DNA of 64,000 bases from Ailurus styani (GCA_002007465.1 LNAC01000001.1:5826757-5890756), one strand, 5' to 3'. Shown: positions 25,210 to 37,388, counted from the first letter of the stretch. The notes: generated by a model not told the origin, from the sequence alone. Program-made: numbers and translations.

Positions 25210-25404
25210 GGGGCGCCTGGGTAGCTCAGTTGGTTAAGCGTCCAACTCTTGGTTTTGGCTCAGGTCATAATCTCAGGGTCATGAGATTGAGTGGAGTCCG
25301 CTTCAGACTCTCTTTCTCCCTCTCCCTGAGCCCCTCCCCCAGCGTGCTTGCTCATTCTCTTTCTCTCTCAAATAAATAAATAGATCTTTTTTTTTTTTTT
25401 TTTA
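25210..25404 (+). mobile_element. Carnivore SINE (older type), sense
   Basis: GGGGCGCCTGGGTAGCTCAG begins a complete tRNA-derived SINE with an A box, a diverged B box, a pyrimidine body and an AAATAAATAAATAGATC tail. The tail ends in an unusual long T run. No clear target-site duplication was found. Confidence 0.92.
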
Positions 25405-25463
25405 GTTTGCTAAAAAGGGACAAAATAATACGAGTTTGACGTTCTTATGAAAAATGCCTTCAG

Positions 25464-25676
25464 GTGTTCCTGGGTGGCTCAGTCATTAAGCATCTGCCTT
25501 CAGCTCAGGTCCTGATCCCAGGGTACTGTGATCGAGCCCCACATCAGGCTCTCTGCTCAGCAGGGAGCCTGCTTCTCCATCTCCCACTCTCCCTGCTGTG
25601 TTCCCTCTCTCGCTCTTTCTTTCTCTGTCAAATAAATGAATAAAACCTAAGGAAGGAAGGGAAAGGGAAGGAAAGG
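25464..25676 (+). mobile_element. Carnivore SINE (older caniform type), sense
   Basis: The head TGTTCCTGGGTGGCTCAG is followed by GATCGAGCCCCACATCAGG, a TCTCCCACTCTCCCTG body and an AAATAAATGAATAAAACC tail that has grown into a GGAAGG-rich run. An imperfect duplication (25451-25463 and 25677-25689) flanks it. It lies only 60 bp from the preceding SINE. Confidence 0.92.
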
Positions 25677-25789
25677 AAAATGTCTCCAGACATTATCAGT
25701 ACCTGGTCCATGCAGGGCAGAGCCCCACGCCCACCCACCACCACTTAATGATCCTCCCTGGTAGTCTTCTTGCCATCGGCATCAACTCA

Positions 25790-26170
25790 GATGGCCTAGG
25801 GGCCTTCTACTGAGCAAATTCCTCCAGGCCAGTCACATCTCTCCATGTATCTTTGCGCCAGCTCTCCACGGTGCCTGGAACGTTCTCCAGACGTGCCCAC
25901 AGCTTGGTCCCTCACGTCCTTCTGGTGAGAGCTTCAAATGCCACCCCCACCTGCCGGTGATGTCTTTCCCTACCAACCTTCCTAAAAATTCTGTTCTTCC
26001 CACACACAACCTCTCCTTCTTTCCTGTTTCATTTTTCTCTTTGACATCCCGTTCTAGCACACTCACTTTGCCCTGTTAATTTATACATTACCTTTCTGCC
26101 CCATTGGAATGCAAGCTCCATGATGGTCAGGATTTTCTTATGTTTTGTTCATCCCTCTCTTTCTAAGAGA
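25790..26170 (+). repeat. L2 LINE remnant
   Basis: CAGCTTGGTCCCTCACGTCC, TCTTTCCCTACCAACC, CCTGTTAATTTATACATTAC and GGAATGCAAGCTCCATGATG follow the 3' part of LINE-2 in order. Confidence 0.75.
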
Positions 26171-28372
26171 AACAGAAATTCAGTATTACGCAGAAAACTC
26201 TACTTCTGACAGCGTCTAGCACAGGCACACAAATGTGGTTTTGCCAACAAGGATCTCTTCTCCATTCCCAAACATTCTGAAGCTTAAATCCTGGATTAAA
26301 CTGATCCCATTCACCTTTATTACTATCCGTCCCTCTTCTTTAATGTCATCTCCCCAAAGCCCAATAGGTCTTTGTTATTTTGCAAGACAGTGAGATGGGT
26401 GGACCTATGTGAGCTGGGGCTGGAGCTGGCCTTCACCCTCTAGCCTCTGGGCATTGGTGGGCATTCTCTCCCCCCTTGTAAAGCAGGGTGATTCATACCA
26501 GTCTTTCCCTGGGCTTCTCTCCACTGCTGTTATTCTTGCCCTAAACCCTTCCTGAGATTTATGGGTGATCCTGGTGTCTCTTCTAATGAACTGTAAAAAC
26601 ATTTTAGAAATCAGTTCCTTTCCAGAATGAACTGATAAGAATTCATTGCAACACCTGCTTGCATAGCTCACGAGAATGATATTTGGTCTCCTGGATCAGG
26701 CCCTGACATACATAAGTGTCCTGGGACTCTCAGCATAGAAGAAAGTCTGATCCTTGCCTTGATGAAACTCATTTCTTTGCAAAGTAAAGAAGTGTTCTCA
26801 ATTCCCTGTGCAATGTACCATGGTCTCTTCAATACAAAGCACTTCTAAATTGATAAAATTAGAATTTTCTTGTGATCATCATTTGAACCTATTCAGCTTC
26901 ATTTTGATATCAAGAATGATCAATCTGCCTGCCAAGGAAAGTCAAGATTTCCAAAAGAACCTTGTGACAGCACTGTAAGTAAGTCTCAGTTTATTCTTGC
27001 CTTTCCCATCCAAGAGCAAGATTTGCACTTACCAATTTATATATAGACCAGAATTCTACTCCAGAGTTAATAACCGGAGTTTGATAGAAAACACTTGGGG
27101 GTGAGGGGATAAGACAGTGTTACCAGAGTATCACAGGGAAATTATCCTGATCTCAAAATATGGCTAAACTGGACCAAATGGTGGCTCGCCTGCCATCTTC
27201 AGGAAGATGGAGCTGCTTGCTTTGGTTTAGCCAGTTGATTAGGATCTAATTATAACATCATCCTAAACGTCTGCATGGAAAGAAGGTGTTTACACGTACT
27301 GGTCAGCAGGCCCCTGTCTCCTCACTAGGTACTAAAACCATCTGGGTTTCTGGCATGCTTGTCCCTCATAGTCATTGCTGCCTCAAGACAGGAGAAGATG
27401 CACTTGAGGAGAAAGCGAGATACTCTCCTTGTGTTGGGTAACACTAGCTGCTGTGGCAAAGCCGGGTGCCGTGATAGAGGCGTGTTTCCCTTCATGTGAC
27501 AGCCCGGGGCCTTGAGCTGCGGGTGGCTTCCCCCAGCAGTGAGCCAGGACCATGTCTGGCTCCTTCACCCCCTAGGACATGGGATTCCCCTGAGTTCAGC
27601 TGGCCGCAGCGAAAGAAAGGACCTGAAGAAGAGCCCACACTAACTACCTTCCGCCAGAAGCGCTCCACATCCCTTCGCCTCTGTTCACGTTCCGTTGCCA
27701 AGAATGAGTCATACAGCCACCTCGGAGGGAGGGAACGGGACAGGCCCACTCGACCATGGGAGGGGGACCGTGAACTTGGCAGGGGAGTCGGCCAGCTTCG
27801 CCACATCGCTCTGTGGCTCCGGGATGTGGGGCAAGAGCAGGACGGCATTTCTGGCCACTCCACTGTCTTACAGCTGTGCTTCGGGAAACAGTGGTTTGCC
27901 CTGTGGCGGACCCACACGCCAGCCTCCGCAGCCCCGACCTACAGCCCGGCTGTGTCCATGGGGCCACGGAACTGATAAACACAGTCCTTTGTACTCGTGT
28001 CTTCTTTCACTTTCCAGTAAGGACGTCGGTATGTGTCCATGCTGGAAGCCGCGGGTCCCAAGAATTCACTTTTCACTGTCTCATTTCATGCAGAACCATT
28101 CGTAGTTGCCCGTCATGCCATTCTGGCTAAATTTGTTGATTTGCAAACTGTCAGAAGATCGCTTCTTTTTGGCTAGGGCGCTTCCTGCTCGGTAGCGCTG
28201 GCTCTGACCAGGAACGGATCTCGGGGGTAGCGGGGCTTGCCTCTCTCCGCGCGCGGTGGCGAGGCCTTTGCGCACGGGGACAAAGAGCGGCCACGCGGGC
28301 AGGTGTCGTCCGCGGGCGCCGTGCACACCGGCCCGGCCCGCGGCAGCTGACCGTCCCGGCTCCTCCCTGCAG

Positions 28373-28550
28373 GTTCCCGTTCCCCGTGGTGTTCAGCAGC
28401 TGCAGCAAGAAGGACCTGGAGGTCAGCCTGGAGAAGGGCGTGGGGATGTGCCTCTTCAACCTGCCGGAAGTGAAGCAGTCTTTCGGGGGCCAGAAGTGCG
28501 GGAACGGCTACGTGGAACAGGGAGAGGAGTGCGACTGTGGGGAGCCCGAG
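28373..28550 (+). CDS. ADAM12: ADAM12 exon: end of protease / start of disintegrin, residues ~385-444
   Basis: This 178-nt exon, phase 2 to phase 0, follows CTCCCTGCAG and ends before GTAAGA. It completes the split Gly and encodes FPFPVVFSSCSKKDLEVSLE, then KGVGMCLFNLPEVKQSF and GGQKCGNGYVEQGEECDCGE. The last stretch is the CGN..VE.GEECDCG signature that opens the disintegrin domain in this family. Relative to human there are several substitutions, such as Asn-Arg-Phe to Asn-Gly-Tyr. The exon and its upstream flank are CpG-rich. Long open frames on both strands here are shadows of this GC content. Confidence 0.96.
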
Positions 28551-30103
28551 GTAAGAGACCCGTCCCGGGACCCTTGCCTCGTGGCCGCGGCTCACAAACC
28601 AGTGTGCACGTGGGACAGTGACGCAGCCGAACGAAAGTGCTAGAAACTCGGAAGGTCCTAACCGGCCGCCTCCAACAGCCGCCCCAGCCAGGGTGGCCGT
28701 CCTGAATTGTGACACTGGCCCAGGATAATCTGTGGCTCTGGTTTGAAGCAGTAAAGGGTCTTCTCTTGAAGGGTGCCGTGTAGGTGAGGCGAGATGAGGA
28801 CAGGAACGATAAAAGCTCATCTAGCCTTGAGTTTAACAGGGAAGAAAGCTTAGGGATGCTAGCCTCGGATGGCTAAGAAGCATCATTTCTTTCTCTTTGT
28901 AAGGCGAGCGACCGGAGGGGCATCTGAATAAGCAACATTCATTTTGAACCGGGAGCTCCCGCCGGAGTTGCCTCTCTGCCTGATGCCACGGCCTCCTTTG
29001 CATGCACGAGCCCAGGCCCCGGGCTTCTGCCTCCTCGCTCGTTAGCTTTCAGAAGCAGTAGGCCAAAGCAGGGAACATGTTTATCCAGCAAAGGGCTCGC
29101 TTAACCCTGTTTCCCAGCCAATGTCAGGAAAATTTCTTACTTCCCTAGGGGCCAAGATAAAGTTAATCAATGTAAAAATTATAACAGCCCCTTTTAATCT
29201 CTGAATGATCTTGAGAAGGAAAGAGAAAGGACACAGTGAGACCTCCTGGTAAAAACAAGTGCCTCCTGGAAGCTCGGAGGAGGTTGTGTTTAGAATAAAT
29301 CAGAGCAAGCAGTTTGCATCGCAAGCCTTGTGCGTGTGGGATTCCCTCCCCGAGAGCTGACGCCAGCTGGAATGGCAGACGGGTTCAAGGCGGGCTGCGC
29401 TGGATGGACGGACAGGCTTGGCGAGGGCTTAGGAAGAGCCTGTTCTGGAGAGCCGCTCTGAAAGGGGTGCTGGGGTGGAAGGAAAGGTGCAGAGACCCTG
29501 GGCTGTCCCTCGGATCCCTGGGTGTATCAGGCCGGCGACTGATTGCAGAATCTTCCTCCTCTGCTTCATCTCCCCATCTCTGTGGTTTCGCATACCAGCA
29601 GGACCCGTCTGGGGCTCAGTCTGGCCGTTTCTGCAAGGGTGTCAGGCATGAATAAGTACGAGGGGATGGGGTTTGCAGGGGTGGTCCTGGCAAATGTCTG
29701 TGTGCCCCTTCCGAACCCAGGATTCATCGTGATAGCAGCTCTGCCCAGAGCAGCAGGACCTGTGCTCACAACGTGCTGGGGGGTGATTGCTGTGCGGGAG
29801 CGAGTCCTCGTGCACGGGGCTCTAGGAAATGTTCGTAGCAGAGGAGCGCTGGAAACTGTCAGGGATGGGGTGTGCAAAGGGGAAATTCCTCACAGACTTT
29901 GTGAATTACTTGAAGAAGAAAAACAAAATTAGTTTAAATTACCCGTAGTTCTCAGGAGAGGCCATGTGGACTTAAAACGGTTTGTCTTTGATTTGAACTC
30001 CTCGTAACTGTTTATTTAATCTAAATAAATTTGACAGTTCTCCATAGAATCATGAACTGTCAGGTTTAGAACAACCATCAGCAGCCACTTGGTCCATATT
30101 CCG

Positions 30104-30442
30104 GTACCACCACCAGGACTGCTGCCACCCTCACCATCACCACCCCCCCATTATCACCCTACCATAACCACTGTCAGCCTCACCGCCACTGCCACCACCC
30201 CCGTCCCTGCCACCATCATCACAGCCACCACCCCCGTCCCTGCCACCATCATCACAGCCACCACCCCCATCCCTGTCACCATCATCACAGCCACCACCAC
30301 CATCCCTGTCACCAACATCACAGCCACCACCCCGTCCCTGCCACCATCATCTCTGTCACCACCACCATCCCTGTCACCATCATCTCTGCCACCACCACCA
30401 TCACTCCCACCATCCCTACCACCAGCACCTCACCATCATCAT
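30104..30442. repeat. 33-bp-unit minisatellite (CCACCATCATCACAG family)
   Basis: Units of roughly CCACCACCCCCGTCCCTG plus CCACCATCATCACAG recur about five times between 30190 and 30345. Decayed CCACCATC-rich flanks lie on both sides. Because 33 is a multiple of three the array is open in some frames, which explains a spurious 125-residue frame across it. Confidence 0.9.
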
Positions 30443-32716
30443 GTCAGCAAATGTTTGAGTGCTTGAAACTTGCCAGCCACTGCTGTGATCCTCAACTTCA
30501 CCTCCATCGAGGAGGCATCCAGCTTTGGCAGGGTGCTTACTATCTCTCCAGGCAGAATACTGCATCGAAGGGTTAATCCCTGCGCAGTTAAATCCAACTC
30601 CTTCCTTATGGAGAGCTACATTCTGCCTGCCCGTAGTTCCCAACTGGGTATGTCTGTGGTTAGGGTCCTTATTTCACAGGATAAATTTCTTGATATTTGA
30701 AGAGAACTGGCATTCTCCCCATCCAAAATCCTTTTGTCTAAGAAACCTTTCAAAGTCACCGGCAAGACTTTTGCTTCAATTTGCAGTTCTTTAGTTTTTT
30801 GCTTTTCAAACTGACTCTAACAGTGTAGCAAGCCACAGCACCCAGCTTCCAAGCTACTTTGACCAAAACTTTTAGTCAGACCGGGGCTCAGTTCAGCTGG
30901 GCTCTTTATCCCCGTACCCAGTGCTCGGGCGCTGGGAATATTCGTGACCCCTGTGCTTCGTTTTGGCCCGTGCACCCGCTGGGCCACAAAGGGACTCCAT
31001 GTCTCACCACATCAGTGAGCGAATGGGATCAAAACAGCTTCCCCAGCTCACAGCCGGATGCAGCTTCTGCCTCCTTGCTCCCGGAAATAATCCCCACTGT
31101 TTTCAAGAAGATGCACCATAGACCTCTCCATGCAGTGTGATGAAGAATCCGGGTCTACTGCCCACAACCCAAGAAAACAGGGTTTTTTGCAGTGTTCTCT
31201 AATGGCTTCATCTTTTTTTTTTTTTTTTTTTTGGCGGTGGGGAGAGACCTAGTGTTCATTGGCTCTGTTGAACTTTGCTATTGAGTACTAAGATAATACA
31301 TGTGTCAGCAGATGAAGAATTTGTCTCTTCTGATAAATACAGTACTGCGGAAGAAATAGATCCTGGGTGGTGACAAAGGCAAGTGGCTGCTGAAGCCTTC
31401 CGTCCAGGGCATGGCATTTACATCCACCATAAGGATGTCCTGACGACTCATTCATCCAACTAACAGGCTTGGGAAAGCAGCCCTATCTCCTTGTTTAAAT
31501 TCAATAGAATGCCAGTAGCCTGCAAATATCTTTTCAACTTAGTTATCTTTCTCACATTATCAATCCCCTTTGAAGTCAAAGCCATTCTGCTTGGCTCCAT
31601 TTCCATTTGAGCGGCTGCTTACGTTATTTGGTGATTTGGTCGGAGGTGGGGGGAGGTAGTTCTCAAAGAGTCTTAGGATCCAGTTTTCAGAGGGCTGATT
31701 TAACTTAGAAGCTCAGGGAAATCTGTAATTTGGTTAGTGTGTCATTAGTAGAGCCATTTAGACCTTAATGAGCAGGATGACATTGCTGTATATTTGATGA
31801 CACTGGTCAGGAATGCCATCAATGGACTCCTTTAAAAAAAAAATAAACAAGTTCCTAAATTTTATAAGATTGTAAGTCCGTGAATTAGAAACACTTACTG
31901 TCATGAAAATTACAGCCATGACTTCTGGTTGGCACTTTTATCTTATTGTATATATTATACACTCCGGATGTTTATAAAGTCCTTGGACAAATTTAAAATT
32001 TAATAACTTTGATGTATGTATAATAAGGGCAAATGGTAAACACCAAATGAAAGCATAATTCACAGTCTTACACAGGGTAGAGTTCAGAGATCTAGGACAG
32101 TCCTAAACCTTCTGGATTATCAACAAAATGTTATTAATTGCATTTATAATCCTAACGGTAAACTCATTTACAGAAGATGCTTTTCAGGACTGAACAACTG
32201 TACTCTTAAAATAGTACATGGTTGGCTTCACTCTAGCTAATCGTATATACATTCTTCTGCTCGTGTCATATACTAAGTAAAAGGACACTGATAAATTAAT
32301 ACTAAAGATCCTATGAACTCTTCCTTCTGATAATTCAGTTTCTTCTAAAATGTGTAAACTCCAAGTTATTGGGATGTTCTAACGTACCAGGACTTCATGA
32401 AAACACTAGATAATATGTGTAGACCTTTCGTAGACAGCTAAGCCAAGACGTCCATCCCCTGTAGGGTTTTTGTTAGAAAAAAAGCAGGTACTTGTGAAGC
32501 ACAGCTTGACAAAGAGGTAATTTTCTCTCATTTCAGAGAAAAGAATGCATCTAATATTTGATATAACTGTTTAAATCCCTTGCGGATCAGCGGGCACAGC
32601 CTGCAGACCCTCCAGTGATCTTGGTCATTGTACCGTGCGCTTCCGACGCAAGAGGTGCCTTGGGTGAGGCAGCCCCTATGTGCTTAGCAGGAGTCTTGGC
32701 TACAGCCCTTGGTAGG

Positions 32717-32798
32717 ATTGCAGGGAACTGTGGTCCAAACGCAATTGCTTGGACTTCATTGCAGGGAACTGTGGTCCAGACGCAATTGCTTGGACTTC
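32717..32798. repeat. 41-bp tandem duplication
   Basis: ATTGCAGGGAACTGTGGTCC..GACTTC occurs twice, at 32717-32757 and 32758-32798, head to tail. The copies differ at one base (CAAAC versus CAGAC). Confidence 0.97.
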
Positions 32799-33253
32799 GT
32801 TCCCTGCTGGTGTGCTCCAGATGAAACGGGGCAGTGTTTGAAAGAGTTACGTTGGTATGCATCTCTGTATGTTTTTAAATAAGTAGTTTCCAATGTGCCA
32901 GGGATCCTGATGCAGTTCCCTACAGTAAGACCTGCAGGATCCAAGAGCTCCATGCAGAGCCCCGGCTGCAGCCCGCTTGGCTGAATTCAGTAGCCAGGCT
33001 TCCCACATGGGCTCCCTGGGCCCCCACCAAAGGCAGTGAGGGCTACAGACTCTTCCCGGGGACTCACCCCATCTGTTCAGAAGCACCTACCAGAAGCTTG
33101 GCTTTCTTACCGATGAAGTTACCTCGGCCAGGCTGGTTTTCAGCCCAAGGACCAGGCCCTCTGGCTCTTCCTTCCCTTACAGTCCCCACCTTCCATGAGT
33201 AGTTACCCGTACGACCTACGGCCGTGTCACGTGAACCCCACTCCCCTCTGCAG

Positions 33254-33343
33254 GAATGTGTGAACCTCTGCTGTAATGCCAGCACGTGCACCCTGAAGCC
33301 CGACGCCGTGTGCGCCCACGGACTGTGCTGTGAAGACTGTCAG
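33254..33343 (+). CDS. ADAM12: ADAM12 exon: disintegrin domain, residues ~445-474
   Basis: This 90-nt exon, phase 0 to phase 0, follows CCCCTCTGCAG and ends before GTGAGT. It encodes ECVNLCCNASTCTLKPDAVC then AHGLCCEDCQ, thirty residues with seven cysteines in the disintegrin spacing. The NAS sequon at about residue 452 is kept. Being symmetric, the exon could be skipped without a frameshift, but that would remove structural disulfides. Confidence 0.97.
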
Positions 33344-34970
33344 GTGAGTTCTCTTGGCCCTGAGGCCACCCCCGGGCTCCACGGGTTCCACTCCGAGGCA
33401 GGACCTGCTACACCGGGGCTGTGAGAACGGCGGCCCCTTACTGCACCAGCCAGTGTCCCCCACCGCCGCCTCTTACTGTCGCCCCACCTTCATGTGCAAC
33501 ACACACTTGAGGGCTGAGTCAGTTGTGATACGTTAGTTATTTCTGGGATGAAATCAAGTGTATCCGTGTTAAACGAGCCCGTTGTGTCACTGGAGGCGCA
33601 TGGGGTACCCTCACCATAATGGGAACAACTGGGGAGCCGGGCCAGACCCTTGTCACCCTGCCCCAGCTTGACCCCAGGAGTACCTGCCTGCTGGGCTAGG
33701 AAGCCGTGCGGGCTCGTCCAGGGGTCTTGTGTCAACATCCGGGTCCTGCGTCCCCCTAACGCAGGTGCTGGCTGGCCGGCCTGGCCCACCACGGCAGCCT
33801 CCAGCTTTGGCTCTTCCTGCCACCAGGACGGGGGTCATTTTGGCAATTCCAGGGTCTGTCTCATTACTCAGAGCCGAGATCTGACAGACTAGACGCCTGA
33901 GATTTTGATTCAAAGAGTCCAAGGGTAGACTTTATGTCTTTTTTTTTTTTTAAGATTTTATTTATTTATTTCACAGAGGGAGAGAGATCACAAGGAGGCA
34001 GAGAGGCAGGCAGAGAGAGAGAGGGGGAAGCAGGCTCCCTGCCGAGCAGAGAGCCCGATGCGGGCCTCGATCCCAGGACCCTGAGATCATGACCTGAGCC
34101 GAAGGCAGAGGCCTTAACCCACTGAGCCAACCAGGCGCCCGACTTTATGTCTTTTTTAATTAAGCAAATGATTGTGGCCTTCTGCTCGCAGGAGCTTCCT
34201 CCTAGTTCCCCCAATAGAGCCCGGAGGGTCACAAGCGCATCACACCGTCTTATGTCTGGCTTGACATATCCCTCCTGCCCTTTCTCCTTGTGACCAACTT
34301 CTGGGGGATTGTTCAGGGCCGCCGGCGCCCCTTGGGGGGGGACAGTGTCGGGGGCGGGGTGGGGGGTAGGTCGCCAGCTCTGTGGCCTCTGGGCAGCCAC
34401 TCTGAGCCCTCGTGTCTTCCACCGCGTAACGCGAGGTGTTGGCCAAGGATTCGGAGCCTCTTCTGCTGCTCCCGTGCCTCGCCTCTTCTCTCCTCCTCCC
34501 CCTGAAGTCCCACAGACAGCTTTCCAACGCCTCGATTCGATGCCCAAGTGAGACATTACTGTGACTGAGCCCTTGGGATGATCTCTCTCCTCTGGGCACG
34601 AACACCGTAAGTGCGCACATCCTCACGAAACGTGGGACGGCGTTGGCCACCAGAGCTCTCCTTCCACGTGAAGGAGCCCATCAGCCAGCGCTCCCTTCCC
34701 GCCGCCTCTGCGGGGACCGGTGCCCCCGCCGGCCCGTCCGCTCAGCGGAAAACCCTCACACTGCATGAAATTAAAGAGAAGCAACTCTGGACTTCATCCC
34801 CCCTCCACCCCGTAGACGGAAGGCGAGCCCCAGAGCAAGGTGCTGTTTACCTGACGACTCTCTGTGTGTCCCTTGCTCTGGAAGCCTTGCCCTCAATGTG
34901 AGGCCGCCCGAGGAGGGCCCCGCCCGCTCCCTCCCCGCCGCGCACGCGCTGTAAGCACCTCTCCTTGCAG
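33344..34970 (+). other. ADAM12: ADAM12 intron, 1627 bp
   Basis: The intron is GC-rich with one antisense SINE (33941-34140). A G-rich tract at about 34334-34370 could form a quadruplex. No other feature was recognised. Confidence 0.85.
33941..34140 (-). mobile_element. Carnivore SINE, young mustelid-type, antisense
   Basis: Reading the - strand gives GGGCGCCTGGTTGGCTCAG, GGGATCGAGGCCCGCATCG, CTGCCTGCCTCTCTGCCTC and AAATAAATAAATAAAATCTT. The target-site duplication GACTTTATGTCTT lies at 33928-33940 and again from 34141 and is perfect. Confidence 0.95.
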
Positions 34971-35166
34971 CTGAAGCCTGCGGGCACGGCGTGCAGGGAC
35001 TCCAGCAACTCCTGCGACCTCCCGGAGTTCTGCACGGGGGCCAGCCCGCACTGCCCGGCCAACGTGTACCTGCACGACGGGCACTCGTGCCAGGGGGCGG
35101 ACGGCTACTGCTACAACGGCATCTGCCAGACCCACGAGCAGCAGTGCGTCACGCTCTGGGGACCAG
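34971..35166 (+). CDS. ADAM12: ADAM12 exon: disintegrin loop and start of cysteine-rich domain, residues ~475-540
   Basis: This 196-nt exon, phase 0 to phase 1, follows CTCCTTGCAG and ends before GTAGGT. It encodes [20 protein letters not shown], the integrin-facing disintegrin loop, which has SNSCDLPEF and no RGD, as expected for ADAM12. [40 protein letters not shown] and TLWGP follow. It is almost identical to human; the clearest change is Asp-Val to Gly-Ala before DGYCYNG. Very high GC makes long antisense frames here; they are not genes. Confidence 0.97.
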
Positions 35167-35964
35167 GTAGGTGGCCGCCCCCCCGCGGGCCAGAGCGCTG
35201 GGACTGGGCCGCTCGCTCTGCTTCCAGAAGCACCAGCCCCCGCTGTGCGCCGTCTACACAGCTTCCCTCCATTCAGCGGCAGCGGTGGGCTCCCTGGTAG
35301 GCCTGGGGCCGTGCTGGGCACGGGGTAGGCAAACACGAGTGCTTCCCAGAGCCTGAGGGCCCGCTGTGGTCCACTGGGGAGAGAAGCGTGAGCACCTGCT
35401 GTGTGCCCTAGGGGGTGACAGGGAACCCCTGGCCTCAGGTAGTCAGACAGCACCTTCCATCCACTCTGATTATGTGTAAGTGCGTCTTGGTGCTCAAACA
35501 AGGACCCCAACCAGAGGCTGGGGTGCCAAAGAGAGACCGTCACTGCGGACTGGATGCATGAGTCGTCTGTGACAGGAAGGACAGGGAGAGGTTGCTCCTG
35601 ACGCAAGGAGCAGCAAGCGGGCCCCGGGTTGGGAAGGCACACGGGAGGGACTGCTGGGGTGGGAGGCCTGGATGCCAGAGTTCAGAGGAGGAACGTGGAC
35701 ACAGGTGTTAAGAGCCTGGAAAGCCATTTTGGTTCTAAAAGCTGAGTGATGGGCTGAGTGTTTCAGAAAAAGTGCCCAGGTGTGCAGGTCGCTGGGAAGC
35801 GGCTGCTGAGATGATTAGAGGCTGTTCAGTCTCTGCTTCCTGTGTAAGGAAGGCCGGGCCAGATGCGAGGTATGACTCGTCCTTTCTAACTCCCAACGTG
35901 AGAGACAGTGACAATGGCTACTGTGTCGAGAAAGTGAAGCCCAAGTTCAGAGACTGGAAGTCAG

Positions 35965-36020
35965 TTCCATGAGGTTGTGAGGCTGGGATTTGAACCCAGG
36001 CCTGTTGACCAAAGGTGTGC
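35965..36020 (-). repeat. MIR SINE scrap, antisense
   Basis: GAGGCTGGGATTTGAACCCA followed by GGCCTGTTGACC is the reversed B-box region of MIR, a common relic. Confidence 0.6.
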
Positions 36021-37355
36021 ATTGTGGGTGCCATCGCACCAAAGAACCAGGTCTAGAACAAAGTTCCCCAGAAGCTCCACAGTCGAACAGGTGCTTGGAT
36101 GCAAAGGGGAGTCATCAGCCCCCTGGGCACATGTCTCCTCTGTGGACCCATCTTCGGGGGCCTGAGGTCCAGGGCCCTGGGGGACGGCCAGGCTCCAGTG
36201 GACTCCCCACCCCAGCGTTTGCTGCCTCCATCCAGCTCCAGGATTCCGGCAGCAAACCCCATGGAGAGCACTTTCGACGAGTGAGGTCCCCACCCTCCTC
36301 CCGCTGCCTTGCAGACGTGACCTCAGTCCTGGCCAGGGACGCCAGCCATGGCAAGGCCGCTGTGGTCAGCCAGGCCGAGAGCCAGGCAAGCTCCAGGGGC
36401 AGGGAAATCCGAGATGGGCCTTTGTCAGACTTTCATTGTGAGGTTTTTGGTTTCGGGAGTGAGGAGGACAGTAAACGAGGACAGAAAATGATGACTGGTC
36501 CTCGGAGCTTGGGTTTTCAGTGGGATGCGGCAGCCGTGAGCAAGCAGGGAGAAGAGCAACAGGTGATTCTGAGGGTCGGGTCCTGTCACGGAACCCACTG
36601 CCCCACCAGCCAAAGACGCCGCTCCGCACTTGGACCCGCACGGATCATCAAGGGCCTGAGGCAGCCTGTTCGTCCTGTGAGGCATTCTCCAGTGCTCCTC
36701 AGGCTTCGCGCATCCACTTGGGCACAGGAGGGGGAGGCCTGTGGCATCTGGGGCCTTGTGCTTCGTCTCTGGGCCCTGCCCAGCCCTCTGTCCTGGCCTC
36801 CTCACCCGCCGGGCCAGGGGGCCCCCAGGCCAGGGTGGGGTCTTCCCTCACACTGGGCGAATGCCTTGCGATGACAATCACAAAGAAGGCACTCGCTACA
36901 CACGTGTTGGGGGGGCTGGATGGGCTCTGAATGGTTTCGCGACTTCAGACACCTTTTGGCCAAGTGAGGTCACTCTGGGACAGTGGCTACCGCTGCAGGC
37001 CAGATCCTCACGGCCTCACACCTCCCTCGGGGCCATTCCTTCCCAGCCATTCTCCGGACTCAGTCATCTCCCCCTTCTTGAGTTACAGGGGATGTTACAG
37101 TGCTCCCTGCCAAAAAAGCCTTCTGTGGCCAGAGCACACACAGCACTTGGAGCTTTTGGAGAAAAATGTGCTCTTTGGTGCCCTGCTGTATTACAGAGTC
37201 TGGCCCGGTTTCCCAAGTGAGGTCAGATGCAACTCCGCGGCTCTCTCTGAGCCACCGCCACTGTGTGACTCAGCTGGCCACACGCCGCAGATTCCTGGTG
37301 ACCAAGGCTGGTATTTATTATCTCATCAGATCAGTCCTTCTCAAGCTGCCTGACC

Positions 37356-37387
<32 letters not shown>

Positions 37388-37388
37388 C
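37356..37388. repeat. (AG)n microsatellite
   Basis: An AG run followed by GACAGGCAGGCAGGCAGA. Confidence 0.9.

Larger units (their letters stand above)
10696..28372 (+). other. ADAM12: ADAM12 intron, 17,677 bp (GC-AG)
   Basis: This is the largest intron in the window. It holds a G-rich tract at 11676, a (CCAT)n run at 12740 and L2-like DNA at 15800-16120. A GAA run at 15166 and a (GT)n at 15441 follow. MIR copies lie near 17300, 18700, 20300 and 24150. An L2 tail plus minisatellite is at 18035-18345. An L1M end and a MER5-like element lie at 23495-24000. Two sense SINEs (25210-25676) and an L2 (25790-26170) follow. The stretches 10.8-15.0 kb and 26.3-28.2 kb look mostly unique. No further exon or RNA gene was recognised. 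Confidence 0.85.
28551..33253 (+). other. ADAM12: ADAM12 intron, 4703 bp
   Basis: The intron contains a 33-bp-unit minisatellite (30104-30442), a T run at about 31212-31233, AT-rich apparently unique sequence at 31.8-32.6 kb and a 41-bp tandem duplication (32717-32798). No SINE or L1 copy was recognised, which sets it apart from the long introns. Confidence 0.85.

Noticed and set aside
28256..28621. 121-residue + frame through the 28373 exon
   Set aside because: It is the +1 shifted reading of the ADAM12 exon; the real frame gives conserved residues and joins both neighbours.
28173..28820. 215-residue antisense open frame
   Set aside because: It overlaps the ADAM12 exon at 28373-28550 in antisense, with low-complexity composition and no known family.
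30104..30442. CRISPR-like array of regular repeats
   Set aside because: The units are contiguous, without unique spacers, and the genome is mammalian; it is a minisatellite.
30089..30466. Thr/Pro-rich 125-residue protein
   Set aside because: It is a translation of the 33-bp minisatellite, open only because the unit length is a multiple of three.
34893..35642. 249-residue antisense open frame
   Set aside because: It is the reverse-strand shadow of the ADAM12 disintegrin exon at 34971-35166 and its GC-rich flanks.
35990..36874. 294-residue open frame, the longest in the window
   Set aside because: It lies in GC-rich intron, crosses a MIR scrap, shows no recognisable domain and has no splice or promoter context. 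Length is explained by high GC.
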